Positions 6,902 through 14,619 are shown, counted from the stretch's first letter. The stretch is 14,764 bases of DNA from Bacteroidales bacterium UBA1800 (GCA_002319915.1 DCFQ01000088.1:1-14764), one strand, 5' to 3'. Numbers and translations: made by a program. The notes: generated by a model from the sequence alone, not told the origin.

Positions 6902-8887
6902 ATGAGACGGTTTGTGTTGTTCTTCATATTGCTGATCATCATTGACATACAGGGTTCGTATGCCCAGAAAAGAAAAACTGAAAGGGCATATTCGTCCTTT
7001 ACCGCGGGCGAGTATTTCGATGCCATAGACCTGTTTAAGGATGCTTATTCAAAAGCAAGAAAAACCGATAAGGCATCACGGACCGAGCTGGTATACATGA
7101 TAGCCGAATGCTACAGGCTGACAAATGACCCCAAAGATGCCGAGACCTGGTACAGGCTCGCAGTAAAATCCTCATTTTCAAAGCCTGAAGCACAGTACTA
7201 TCTCGCTGAGTCGCTCAAGAAGAATGGCAAATACCAGCAGGCAGTCGAAGAATTCAGAAAGTACAAGCAGATCGCACCCTCGGATTCCAAAAGCGACCAG
7301 GAGATCCGCTCCTGCGAGCTCGCCCTGGAATGGCAAAGGAATCCCGAGCCCTATAAGGTTGATGAAATGAAGGACCTGAACTCGCCTAATTCGGATTTCA
7401 GTCCTGCCTATGGACGCGATGATTTCGGCATGATATATTTTACTTCCTCAAGGGATGATGCAATGGGGAACAAAACGCATGGTGCAACAGGTCAGAGGTT
7501 CACCGATATTTTTGAAAGCCGCCTTGACAAGAAATCAAAATGGAGCACACCGGTCCCGGTTGAAAACATCAACAGCGAATTTGAAGACGGAACCCCCACA
7601 CTTTCTGCCGATTTCAAGGAGCTTTATTTTACACGGTGCGAAGCCGGGAAACGGGAGAAGAAAGGGTGCATTATAATGTATACAAAGAGAAACGGGGACA
7701 AATGGGCTGATCCCAAAAACATTAAGCTGCTCCCCGATTCACTTGTCGCAGCGCATCCTGCGCTTTCGCATGATGGTCTGAAGCTTTACTTCGTGTCGGA
7801 TATGCCTGGAGGATCGGGCTCGAAGGATATCTGGGTCGTGACCCGGGGTGCTGAAGGCGAAGAGTGGTCAACACCGCAGAACCTGGGTCCGGACATCAAT
7901 ACTGCCGGTGATGAGCTATTCCCTTACGTCAGGGATGATGGGATCCTCTATTTCGCCTCCGACGGGCACATCGGAATGGGTGGCCTTGATATCTTCAAGG
8001 CAGTACCCCAGCCTGACGGGTCCTGGACAGTTACAAACATGAAATCCCCGATAAACAGCTTTGCGGATGATTTCGGGATAATATTCGAGGACAGCCAGGA
8101 AAAGGGCATTTTCAGCTCGACAAGGAAGGGAAGGGGTAATGATGACCTCTATTCATTCGAGCTTCCTCCGAAAAAATTCAATGTTACAGGGCTTGTCAAA
8201 GATGAAAAGACCGGCCTGCCTGTTGCCGGATCCGTCGTTCAGCTGATCGCAAGCGATGGTTCAAACCTCCAGGCAGAGACTGGGACAGGAGGTGAATTCA
8301 AGTTCGCGCTCAAGCAGGATGTCGACTATATCTTCCTCGCCTCCAAGAAAGGATATCTGAACGGAAAGGAAAAGGAGACGACCAAGGGGCAGGACAAGAG
8401 CCGCGACTTCATGGTCACGATCCTTCTTACCTCGATCGACAGGCCTATTGAGCTTCCGAACATTTTCTACGATTTTGCAAAATGGGACCTCAGGCCTGAA
8501 TCGATGGTCTCACTCGACAAGCTTGTCGAGACCCTGAACGACAATCCAACCGTTACAATCGAACTGATGTCGCATACCGACTCCCGCGATACCGAGGAGT
8601 ATAACCTCGATCTTTCCCAGAAGAGGGCACAATCGGTGGTCACCTATCTTATCGGAAAAGGGATTGATCCTGCGCGCCTGACTGCAAAGGGTTACGGGGA
8701 ATCGACGCCCAAGGTCGTGGATGCTTCCATTCACAAGCAATATCCATTCCTGAAAGAAGGTGTCACGCTGAATGATGACTATGTCAATACGCTTGCTAAC
8801 GATGAACAGAAGGAGATCGCATACCAGATCAACAGAAGGACGGAATTCAAAGTCCTCAGAACTGATTACGAAGCTCCCAAAAAATAA
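6902..8887 (+). CDS. PorE-like outer-membrane protein: TPR, beta-propeller, OmpA domain
   Basis: A 661-residue exported protein likely to tether an outer-membrane complex to peptidoglycan. A signal peptide (1-21, ending SYA before Q22) is followed by TPR-like helices (about 25-145), then PD40/WD40-like propeller repeats (about 160-420, with recurring YFTSSRDD, LYFVSD, LYFASDG and FSSTRKG blades), a small carboxypeptidase-regulatory-like beta domain (about 425-510) and a C-terminal OmpA domain (about 518-656). In the last, D560 of SHTD and R575 of SQKRAQ occupy the peptidoglycan-binding positions of E. coli OmpA (D271, R286). This domain order matches PorE (PG1058), a type IX secretion component of Porphyromonas gingivalis. 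PorE is a lipoprotein; this signal peptide has no lipobox cysteine. Several paralogues with this architecture exist in the phylum, so a true T9SS role is inference. The start is fixed by a strong Shine-Dalgarno. Confidence 0.88.
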   Translation: MRRFVLFFILLIIIDIQGSYAQKRKTERAYSSFTAGEYFDAIDLFKDAYSKARKTDKASRTELVYMIAECYRLTNDPKDAETWYRLAVKSSFSKPEAQYYLAESLKKNGKYQQAVEEFRKYKQIAPSDSKSDQEIRSCELALEWQRNPEPYKVDEMKDLNSPNSDFSPAYGRDDFGMIYFTSSRDDAMGNKTHGATGQRFTDIFESRLDKKSKWSTPVPVENINSEFEDGTPTLSADFKELYFTRCEAGKREKKGCIIMYTKRNGDKWADPKNIKLLPDSLVAAHPALSHDGLKLYFVSDMPGGSGSKDIWVVTRGAEGEEWSTPQNLGPDINTAGDELFPYVRDDGILYFASDGHIGMGGLDIFKAVPQPDGSWTVTNMKSPINSFADDFGIIFEDSQEKGIFSSTRKGRGNDDLYSFELPPKKFNVTGLVKDEKTGLPVAGSVVQLIASDGSNLQAETGTGGEFKFALKQDVDYIFLASKKGYLNGKEKETTKGQDKSRDFMVTILLTSIDRPIELPNIFYDFAKWDLRPESMVSLDKLVETLNDNPTVTIELMSHTDSRDTEEYNLDLSQKRAQSVVTYLIGKGIDPARLTAKGYGESTPKVVDASIHKQYPFLKEGVTLNDDYVNTLANDEQKEIAYQINRRTEFKVLRTDYEAPKK

Positions 8888-8920
8888 TTTTTCTGAATTC
8901 CAATTTTGCTGAAACAGGTG

Positions 8921-8957
8921 TTCCCCCTCATCGGCTGAAATTAAGCAGGAGGGGGAA
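8921..8957 (+). terminator. Hairpin between the PorE-like gene and the ThuA-domain gene
   Basis: TTCCCCCTC (8921-8929) and GAGGGGGAA (8949-8957) are perfect 9-base complements around a 19-base loop, which itself can form GCT/AGC (8934-8936, 8944-8946). No U-tract follows, so it may be a weak or factor-assisted terminator, an mRNA-processing barrier, or a translation control. The right arm contains a Shine-Dalgarno-like AGGAGGGGG, about 25 bases from the downstream ATG. Confidence 0.5.
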
Positions 8958-8980
8958 TGCTTATTAAATGAATTCCGGAA

Positions 8981-9736
8981 ATGAAACTGAACCTGGTTGT
9001 TTTTCTTTTAAGCCTTGGCCTTTCCTGCACACTGTCCGGAGCAGGGAATCATGCAAGGCAGATCCGCGTGCTGGTGGTCACAGGGGGCCATGAGTACAAC
9101 AGGGAAGAGTTTGACTCCATGTTTTCATCATTCTTACCTTCAGTCACTTTCAAGGTTGTTGAGTTCCCGGAGGCGTTCAGGATGTTCGAGCCAGGGAACC
9201 GGCAGGAATATGACGTCCTTGTCTTTTACCATATGTGGCAGGAGATCACCGCCGGGCAGGAGAGAATGATGGCAGATTGCATCCGTGAAGGTAAACCTCT
9301 TGTGGCCCTGCATCACAGCATCTGCGCATTTGACACCTGGCCGGAATACTGGGCTATCCTCGGGGGCAAATACTTCCACTCCCCCACGGTCCTGAACGGG
9401 AAAGAGTACCAGGCATGCTCCTATATCCATGACATCAGATTCAGGGCGGAGGTCTGCAAACAGCACCCTGTCACAAAAGGGATCACTGGGATGGACTTAT
9501 TTGACGAGACATACAAGGGTTACTATGTTGATGAAGGTGTTGTTCCGCTTTTAAAAACAGATGAACCCAGCAGCAACGAGGTGATCGGGTGGGCCAAGAA
9601 GTATGGCAAAGCCCGGGTTGTTGTCCTGCAGAGCGGGCATGATGTACCGACTTTCCGGAACCCGGTTTACAGGAGACTTCTTCTCCAGGCCATCAAATGG
9701 GTTTCGGAGCCGACAAAGATGGTCAGTGGAAGATAA
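8981..9736 (+). CDS. Exported ThuA-domain protein
   Basis: A 251-residue protein of the ThuA-like family, a class I glutamine-amidotransferase-like fold often found near sugar metabolism genes; its biochemical role is poorly defined. An N-terminal hydrophobic segment (about 4-21) looks like a Sec signal peptide. C16 is preceded by GLS and is a poor lipobox, so lipidation is doubtful. The domain runs from IRVLVVTGGHEYN (28-40) through LVALHHSICAFDTWPEYW (107-124), GGKYFHSP (128-135), FDETYKGYY (174-182) and VVVLQSGHDV (213-222), all typical ThuA positions. It covers the full family length. The ATG at 8981 is preferred because it opens directly into the signal peptide; an out-of-frame ATG at 8968 gives only an overlapping short ORF. 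The neighbours (PorE-like gene, purM) are not sugar genes, so context does not suggest a substrate. Confidence 0.85.
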   Translation: MKLNLVVFLLSLGLSCTLSGAGNHARQIRVLVVTGGHEYNREEFDSMFSSFLPSVTFKVVEFPEAFRMFEPGNRQEYDVLVFYHMWQEITAGQERMMADCIREGKPLVALHHSICAFDTWPEYWAILGGKYFHSPTVLNGKEYQACSYIHDIRFRAEVCKQHPVTKGITGMDLFDETYKGYYVDEGVVPLLKTDEPSSNEVIGWAKKYGKARVVVLQSGHDVPTFRNPVYRRLLLQAIKWVSEPTKMVSGR

Positions 9737-9742
9737 GTTTAT

Positions 9743-9750
9743 TATATTTG
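9743..9750 (+). promoter_or_regulatory. Candidate -7 element for purM
   Basis: TATATTTG matches TAnnTTTG exactly and lies 18 bases before the purM ATG, just past the stop of the ThuA gene. No TTG is seen 19-21 bases upstream, where the ThuA coding end lies, so it is only a half-site match. If real, purM is transcribed independently with a very short leader. Confidence 0.4.
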
Positions 9751-9768
9751 GGATGATTTTTTGAGATC

Positions 9769-10938
9769 ATGCAAGGCGAATCAAAATACGGCAAACGCGG
9801 AGTATCGTCATCCAAAGAAGATGTCCACGAGGCGATTAGAGGGATTGACAAGGGCCTCTTCCCGGATGCATTCTGCAAGGTGGTGCCCGATGTTCTCGGG
9901 GCTGATCCGCTTTTCTGCAATATTATGCATGCCGACGGTGCCGGGACCAAGTCATCGCTTGCATATATTTACTGGAAGGAAACGGGAGACATGTCGGTCT
10001 GGAAAGGGATTGCCCAGGATGCGATCGTTATGAATACCGATGATCTCCTTTGTGTCGGGGCCTGCGACGGTATGCTCCTCTCATCTACAATAGGGAGGAA
10101 TAAGAATCTTATACCGGGTGAAGTGATCTCGGCAATTATCAGGGGGACCGAGGAAATCCTAGAAGATCTGCGCAAGATGGGGCTTGGGATATGGCTGACC
10201 GGAGGAGAGACTGCCGATCTTGGTGATCTTGTCAGGACAATTGTGGTTGATTCAACTGTAGTTGCGAGGATGAGGAGGGCAGATGTGATTTCAAATGACG
10301 GAATCCGCGAAGGGGACGTGATCGTGGGGCTTTCATCGTCAGGCCGGACGACCTGGGAGAGCGAGTACAACAGCGGAATGGGGAGTAACGGGCTTACCTC
10401 GGCACGACATGATGTCTTTGGCAACTACCTTGCTTCCAGGTACCCTGACAGTTACGACCCGGCGATCCCCGCAAGCCTCATCTACTCAGGCAGACTGAAA
10501 TTGACTGACATTGTCCCCGAAATCAATATGACCGCCGGGAAAATGATATTGTCACCCACCCGTACCTATGCCCCTGTCATTAGCCGCATCCTCGGAGAAC
10601 TAAGGCCGGCAATTCATGGAATGGTCCACTGCTCGGGGGGAGGCCAGACGAAAGTAATGAGGTTCGTGGACGGCCTCCATATCATTAAGGACAATCTATT
10701 TAAGCTGCCGCCGTTGTTCAGGATCATTCATGAGCAGTCGGGTACATCGTGGGAGGAGATGTACAAAGTCTTCAATATGGGACACAGGTTTGAGATCTAT
10801 ACCGAAGAAAAATATGCCGCGGAGATCATTGATATCGCCTCCGGGTTCAACCTTGAGGCCGGGGTGATAGGCCGGTGTGAGAAGGCAAAACAGAACAAGC
10901 TTACCATTAAGTCGGAGTTTGGGGTCTTCGAGTATTGA
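9769..10938 (+). CDS. purM: Phosphoribosylformylglycinamidine cyclo-ligase (AIR synthase), Bacteroidota type
   Basis: Cyclises formylglycinamidine ribonucleotide to aminoimidazole ribonucleotide with ATP, the fifth step of purine synthesis, in the cytoplasm. The 389-residue length exceeds the roughly 345 of E. coli PurM but is usual for the Bacteroidota form. Motifs run in PurM order: KRGVSSSKEDVHEAI near the start (9-23), MHADGAGTKSS (53-63), VMNTDDLLCVGA (87-98), TGGETADLGDLVRTIVV (144-160), GMGSNGLTSARHD (203-215), LSPTRTYAPV (261-270), HCSGGG (287-292) and YKVFNMGHRFEIY (332-344). The canonical enzyme has GGETA followed by MP and a shorter tail, so this is a divergent branch, sometimes labelled AIR synthase-related protein. 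It is followed by prfA and pyrF, a gene order I know from other Bacteroidota. The start is supported by the conserved N-terminus. Confidence 0.93.
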   Translation: MQGESKYGKRGVSSSKEDVHEAIRGIDKGLFPDAFCKVVPDVLGADPLFCNIMHADGAGTKSSLAYIYWKETGDMSVWKGIAQDAIVMNTDDLLCVGACDGMLLSSTIGRNKNLIPGEVISAIIRGTEEILEDLRKMGLGIWLTGGETADLGDLVRTIVVDSTVVARMRRADVISNDGIREGDVIVGLSSSGRTTWESEYNSGMGSNGLTSARHDVFGNYLASRYPDSYDPAIPASLIYSGRLKLTDIVPEINMTAGKMILSPTRTYAPVISRILGELRPAIHGMVHCSGGGQTKVMRFVDGLHIIKDNLFKLPPLFRIIHEQSGTSWEEMYKVFNMGHRFEIYTEEKYAAEIIDIASGFNLEAGVIGRCEKAKQNKLTIKSEFGVFEY

Positions 10939-10978
10939 ATGCCGCTATTTTTTTATTTCAGGGAGATCACGAGGGAGG

Positions 10979-10994
10979 CTCAGAGGTCTCTGAG
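10979..10994. repeat. Short palindrome between purM and prfA
   Basis: CTCAGAG (10979-10985) and CTCTGAG (10988-10994) are perfect complements separated by GT, so at most a 6-base stem with a four-base loop forms. No U-run follows, so it is not a good terminator. It lies 16 bases upstream of the prfA -33 element and could be an operator or chance. Confidence 0.35.
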
Positions 10995-11009
10995 AAGGAA
11001 ATAATCCCC

Positions 11010-11039
11010 TTGTACCTTTTTGCCTTTTTCTTATCTTTG
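11010..11039 (+). promoter_or_regulatory. prfA-pyrF promoter
   Basis: TTG at 11010-11012, a 19-base spacer and TATCTTTG at 11032-11039 form a full match to the Bacteroidota housekeeping promoter (TTTG or TTG, 19-21 bases, TAnnTTTG). The expected start site would leave a leader of roughly 10-15 bases before the prfA ATG at 11060. Confidence 0.7.
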
Positions 11040-11059
11040 CACCCGAAATTATCTTTCTG

Positions 11060-12145
11060 ATGGCAAATAATCTGATTCTTGATAAGCTTGAAGGGGTGAA
11101 GTCGAGGTTCCTCGAGGTCGGTGATCTTCTCACCAGGCCCGATGTGCTTTCGGATATGGACAGGTATATCAAGCTGAACAAGGAATACAAGGATCTTCAG
11201 CCTATCATTGAGGCTTATGAAAAATATAAGCTGACCCTTTCGAATATTACCTCCACGAAGGACCTTCTTGCAACGGAGAGAGATGATGAGATGAGGGAGA
11301 TGGCAAAGGCCGAGCTTGAAGAGCTGAATGCTAAAGTCCCGGAAATGGAGGAGCAGATAAAATTTCTGCTGATCCCCACTGATCCGGAGGATGAAAAGGA
11401 TGCGGTTATGGAGATAAGGGCAGGGACCGGCGGCGATGAAGCTAGTATTTTTGCCGGGGACCTGTACAGGATGTACACCAAGTTCTTTGAACAGAAGGGA
11501 TGGAAAGCTGAAATCAACAGCTATTCTGAAGGCACGGCCGGCGGATATAAGGAAATAGTACTGGGTGTCAGCGGCGATGGAGTTTATGGGATCCTGAAGT
11601 ACGAATCAGGTGTGCACCGTGTTCAAAGGGTGCCGCAAACGGAAACCCAGGGCAGGATCCATACTTCCGCAGCTTCGGTGGTGGTTCTGCCAGAAGCTGA
11701 CGAGTTTGATGTGGAGATACGCAACGAGGATATCAGGAAGGACACATATTGTTCTTCAGGCCCGGGAGGACAATCGGTAAATACCACATATTCAGCCATA
11801 AGGCTCACTCATATCCCGACAGGGATTGTGGTTACATGCCAGGATGAGAAGTCGCAGCTGAAGAATTACGATAAGGCACTGAAGGAGCTCAGGACAAGGT
11901 TATACAACCTCGAATACCAGAAGTACCTCGATGAAGTGTCGCATAAGCGGAAAACAATGGTGTCTACCGGTGACCGTTCTGCCAAGATCCGCACTTACAA
12001 TTATCCCCAGGGAAGAATGACCGACCACAGGATCAACCTGACCATGTACAATCTTCCTTCGATCCTCGACGGAAACATACAGGAGATAATTGACAAGCTG
12101 CAGATGGCTGAAAATGCAGAGCGTCTCAAAGAGAGCAACATCTGA
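11060..12145 (+). CDS. prfA: Peptide chain release factor 1
   Basis: Recognises UAA and UAG in the ribosomal A site and triggers hydrolysis of peptidyl-tRNA. The full-length 361-residue protein has an N-terminal coiled helical domain (about 1-100), AGTGGDEASIFAGDLYRMY (121-139), the stop-codon recognition loop RVPQTETQGRIHTS (190-203) and the catalytic loop GPGGQSVN (234-241; GGQ at 236-238, normally methylated on Gln by PrmC). The PxT tripeptide (PQT, 192-194), rather than SPF, marks RF1 instead of RF2. There is no frameshift site in the frame. pyrF starts 9 bases downstream, so the two genes form an operon behind a well-matched promoter; purM lies 121 bases upstream and may be separate. No prmC gene is visible in the window. 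Confidence 0.98.
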   Translation: MANNLILDKLEGVKSRFLEVGDLLTRPDVLSDMDRYIKLNKEYKDLQPIIEAYEKYKLTLSNITSTKDLLATERDDEMREMAKAELEELNAKVPEMEEQIKFLLIPTDPEDEKDAVMEIRAGTGGDEASIFAGDLYRMYTKFFEQKGWKAEINSYSEGTAGGYKEIVLGVSGDGVYGILKYESGVHRVQRVPQTETQGRIHTSAASVVVLPEADEFDVEIRNEDIRKDTYCSSGPGGQSVNTTYSAIRLTHIPTGIVVTCQDEKSQLKNYDKALKELRTRLYNLEYQKYLDEVSHKRKTMVSTGDRSAKIRTYNYPQGRMTDHRINLTMYNLPSILDGNIQEIIDKLQMAENAERLKESNI

Positions 12146-12154
12146 CACTCTTAT

Positions 12155-12988
12155 ATGAACAGAACAAAGTTATTTGAAAACATCACGGGAAAAAGATCAT
12201 TCCTGTGCGTTGGCCTTGACACCGAATATAATAAGATCCCAGAGTTCCTTCTCAGGGAAAAAGATCCGGTCTTCGAATTCAACAGGCTCATAATTGATGC
12301 CACAGCCAGCTATTCCGTAGCATATAAACCAAACCTTGCCTTCTATGAATGCAACGGGACCGACGGCTGGAAATCCCTTGAGATGACCCTTAACTATATC
12401 AGGAAGAATTATCCTGATATATTTGTGATTGCAGATGCAAAACGGGGAGATATCGGCAACACTTCAAAGATGTACGCTAAGGCTTTCTTCGAACAGCTCT
12501 CCTTCGATGCAATTACCGTAGCCCCGTATATGGGTGAAGATTCTGTGACACCGTTCCTCGGCTACAAGGACAAATGGGTGATACTGCTTGCCCTTACGTC
12601 AAATTCCGGGGCGGCAGATTTTCAGTATCACATCGGGGAAGGGATGAGACTTTTTGAAAAAGTGCTTTCGGTATCCAGAAAGTGGGGAAACGCCGACAAC
12701 CTTATGTATGTCATTGGGGCCACGAAGGCAGAAATGCTTGGTGAGGTCAGGAAGATCGTCCCTGACAATTTTCTCCTGGTTCCGGGGATAGGTGCCCAGG
12801 GGGGAAGCCTCGGTGAGGTGGTAAAATATGGTTTAAATGATAAATGCGGCCTTCTGGTCAACTCCTCACGGGGCATTATCTTTGCCGACAGCTCAAAGGA
12901 CTTTGACAAGGTTGCAGCTGAAAAAGCGCACGAGATCCAGTCCGAAATGGAAATGCATCTTCGGGCACATGAGCTTATTCCCAAATGA
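12155..12988 (+). CDS. pyrF: Orotidine 5'-phosphate decarboxylase (type 2)
   Basis: Decarboxylates OMP to UMP, the last step of de novo pyrimidine synthesis, in the cytoplasm. At 277 residues it belongs to the longer type 2 subfamily. Visible motifs are CVGLDTE (18-24), YKPNLAFYE (57-65), the catalytic DAKRGDIGNT (94-103, with D94, K96, D99), APYMGEDS (123-130), LLALTSNSGAADFQ (144-157), VPGIGAQGG (209-217) and the phosphate-binding VNSSRGII (235-242). It starts 9 bases after prfA and is almost certainly co-transcribed with it. A long inverted repeat begins right after its stop codon, ahead of a strong terminator. Confidence 0.97.
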   Translation: MNRTKLFENITGKRSFLCVGLDTEYNKIPEFLLREKDPVFEFNRLIIDATASYSVAYKPNLAFYECNGTDGWKSLEMTLNYIRKNYPDIFVIADAKRGDIGNTSKMYAKAFFEQLSFDAITVAPYMGEDSVTPFLGYKDKWVILLALTSNSGAADFQYHIGEGMRLFEKVLSVSRKWGNADNLMYVIGATKAEMLGEVRKIVPDNFLLVPGIGAQGGSLGEVVKYGLNDKCGLLVNSSRGIIFADSSKDFDKVAAEKAHEIQSEMEMHLRAHELIPK

Positions 12989-13086
12989 CTCTGTGCTCTC
13001 TGTGCCTTCTCCGTGGCCCTCTGTGAAATAAAACAAGATGGTTTTTTTCCACAGAGTAACACAGATTAGGCACAGAGAGCACAGAG
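12989..13086. repeat. CTCTGTG-rich long inverted repeat (REP/MITE-like)
   Basis: An 18-base arm at 12989-13006 is perfectly complementary to 13069-13086. Inward of these, 13007-13026 and 13049-13068 still pair at about 13 of 20 positions, leaving a roughly 22-base AT-rich loop. Each arm is built from repeated CTCTGTG-type heptamers at irregular short intervals (CTCTGTG, CTCTGTG, CTCCGTG, CTCTGTG in the left arm). There is no ORF and no clear target-site duplication. I recall similar CTCTGTG/CACAGAG repeats from intergenic DNA of many environmental bacteria. It sits directly between the pyrF stop and the terminator. Confidence 0.8.
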
Positions 13087-13106
13087 GGAGAAAATATAAT
13101 TAACAG

Positions 13107-13132
13107 GACGCTCACAAAAGCGTCTTTTTTTT
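13107..13132 (+). terminator. Intrinsic terminator of the prfA-pyrF operon
   Basis: GACGCT (13107-13112) pairs with AGCGTC (13119-13124) around the loop CACAAA, followed directly by eight T (13125-13132). This is a classic Rho-independent terminator and the strongest one in the window. Confidence 0.9.
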
Positions 13133-13173
13133 GTATTTTAGTCTTCTCGCTGAACTTCTAAACTCGTGCTAAA

Positions 13174-14547
13174 ATGAAAGAAGAATTCCTTCATTACATA
13201 TGGGAGAATAATCTGTATTTTGCAGATAGCCTGACCGATAATACCGGAAATATTATCAGGGTCATCAGCCCCGGTGATCACAACCGTGATTCAGGACCTG
13301 ACTTTTTCAATGCCAGGTTGCTGATCGACGGAACCGAGTGGGCAGGGAATGTCGAGATACACACACGATCGTCGCACTTTGACATGCACGGCCACAACAC
13401 CGACCATGCCTTCGATAATGTGATCCTGCACGTGGTAGGCGTCAACGACCGCGAAGTCTGCAACGCACGGGGAGAAAAGCTGCTGACTGCAGAGCTCAGG
13501 TACGATCAGGTATATTATGAAAGATACATGGAGCTCATTAATAAACCTTCCCTGATAGCCTGCCGCAACGAGATCAATAGTGTTGACCAGTTTTTTATCC
13601 GGCACTGGCTTCATTCCCTTCTTGTTGAAAGGCTCCAGGTAAAATCGGAGACACTGCTGAAGATCTTTTCCGAAACCAATCATGACTGGGAGGAGACTTT
13701 TTACAGGATCCTTACCCGTTATTTCGGATTCAGGGTAAATACCGGGCCGTTTGAGATGCTGGCACGAGCCCTTCCTTTCAGGATCATAAGGAAGCATGCC
13801 GATAACAGGTTCCAGATCGAGTCCCTCCTGTTCGGGACTTCCGGCCTTCTTGATGAAGGACTTTTCAGGGAGGCGGTGTCAGATCAGTACTATCTCGAAC
13901 TGATAAAGGAGTACCGGATACTTGCCGCAAAATACTCTCTGCAGCCGATACATGGATGGCTTTGGAAATTCTCCCGCCTGAGGCCGGTCAATTTTCCCAC
14001 CATCAGGATATCCCAGCTGGCAGCCATGTTATCGGTAACTGGCGGGCTTTTTTCAAGGACACTTGAGGCAGGTAATGTCAGGCAGCTTGAAAAGCTTTTT
14101 GAGGTCAGGGCTTCAAGCTACTGGGATGAACACTATGTGTTCGGCAAGAGAAGCATACAGGTGATGAAGAATACCGGATCCCAGGCCGCTTCAATCTTCC
14201 TGGTGAATGCTGTTATCCCTATGATTTTCGTTTATGGAAGGCACACTTCAGACAACTCATTGAGTGAAAGGGCCCTGTCATTCCTTGAGGAAATAATTCC
14301 CGAAGACAACATTATTACACGGGAGTGGAGGTCTGCAGGTATTGAGGCGGAATCCGCATTTTTCACGCAGGCGCTCCTCCAGCTGACGGATGAATATTGC
14401 AGGAAAAGAAGATGCCTCGATTGCAGGATCGGGATCAGGCTGGTTTCAATGGGAAGAGGACCGGCTGAAACTGATGGTGAAAAAGGTACCGGGCAGGCAG
14501 AGCCTGCTGCGGCAATACCCGGGCACGACAAAGCAAATCAACTGTAA
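13174..14547 (+). CDS. DUF2851 family protein, function unknown
   Basis: I recognise this 457-residue protein as the uncharacterised, Bacteroidota-rich DUF2851 family. The conserved N-terminal part reads HNRDSGPDFFNARLLIDG (36-53), WAGNVEIHTRSSHFDMHGH (56-74) and HAFDNVILHVV (78-88). GPD43, E61-I-H63 and the following H68, D70, H72, H74, H78 and D81 form a strong candidate metal-binding or catalytic cluster; the PD-x17-ExH spacing is reminiscent of PD-(D/E)xK nucleases, which is inference. The middle (about 130-400) looks mostly helical. Near the C-terminus, C409, C414 and C417 make a C-x4-C-x2-C group that could bind zinc. The last 35-40 residues after CRIG are polar, Gly/Glu/Ala-rich and look like an appended tail. 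There is no signal peptide or membrane segment, so it is probably cytoplasmic. It stands alone behind the pyrF terminator, with no Shine-Dalgarno at the ATG. Confidence 0.85.
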   Translation: MKEEFLHYIWENNLYFADSLTDNTGNIIRVISPGDHNRDSGPDFFNARLLIDGTEWAGNVEIHTRSSHFDMHGHNTDHAFDNVILHVVGVNDREVCNARGEKLLTAELRYDQVYYERYMELINKPSLIACRNEINSVDQFFIRHWLHSLLVERLQVKSETLLKIFSETNHDWEETFYRILTRYFGFRVNTGPFEMLARALPFRIIRKHADNRFQIESLLFGTSGLLDEGLFREAVSDQYYLELIKEYRILAAKYSLQPIHGWLWKFSRLRPVNFPTIRISQLAAMLSVTGGLFSRTLEAGNVRQLEKLFEVRASSYWDEHYVFGKRSIQVMKNTGSQAASIFLVNAVIPMIFVYGRHTSDNSLSERALSFLEEIIPEDNIITREWRSAGIEAESAFFTQALLQLTDEYCRKRRCLDCRIGIRLVSMGRGPAETDGEKGTGQAEPAAAIPGHDKANQL

Positions 14548-14581
14548 CATTTTGTTAATAACTGTTGATAAATTGTTGAAT

Positions 14582-14619
14582 TATAACCGGGTTATACGCA
14601 ACGTTCATGGCTACTTTTG
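14582..14619 (+). promoter_or_regulatory. 15-base palindrome overlapping a promoter-like site
   Basis: TATAACC-G-GGTTATA (14582-14596) is a perfect palindrome around a central G. Downstream, TACTTTTG (14612-14619) fits the -7 consensus, and the place where a -33 would fall (about 14588-14592) lies inside the palindrome. That is the arrangement of a repressor or activator site over a promoter. No TTG is present at the -33 position. ACGCAA (14596-14601) and TTGCGT (14617-14622) add a second small inverted repeat. The only ATG shortly downstream (14635) opens a 4-codon frame, so any target gene is beyond the window. Confidence 0.4.

Noticed and set aside
8968..9094. Short ORF from the ATG at 8968 overlapping the ThuA gene
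   Set aside because: Out of frame with a well-supported signal peptide and domain, and its product resembles nothing.
12989..13086. CRISPR array from repeated CTCTGTG units
   Set aside because: The units are 7 bases, irregularly spaced by a few bases and arranged as inverted arms; there are no spacers of CRISPR length.
13291..13797. 168-codon minus-strand ORF inside the DUF2851 gene
   Set aside because: Antisense to a conserved family frame, with no promoter or ribosome binding site seen.
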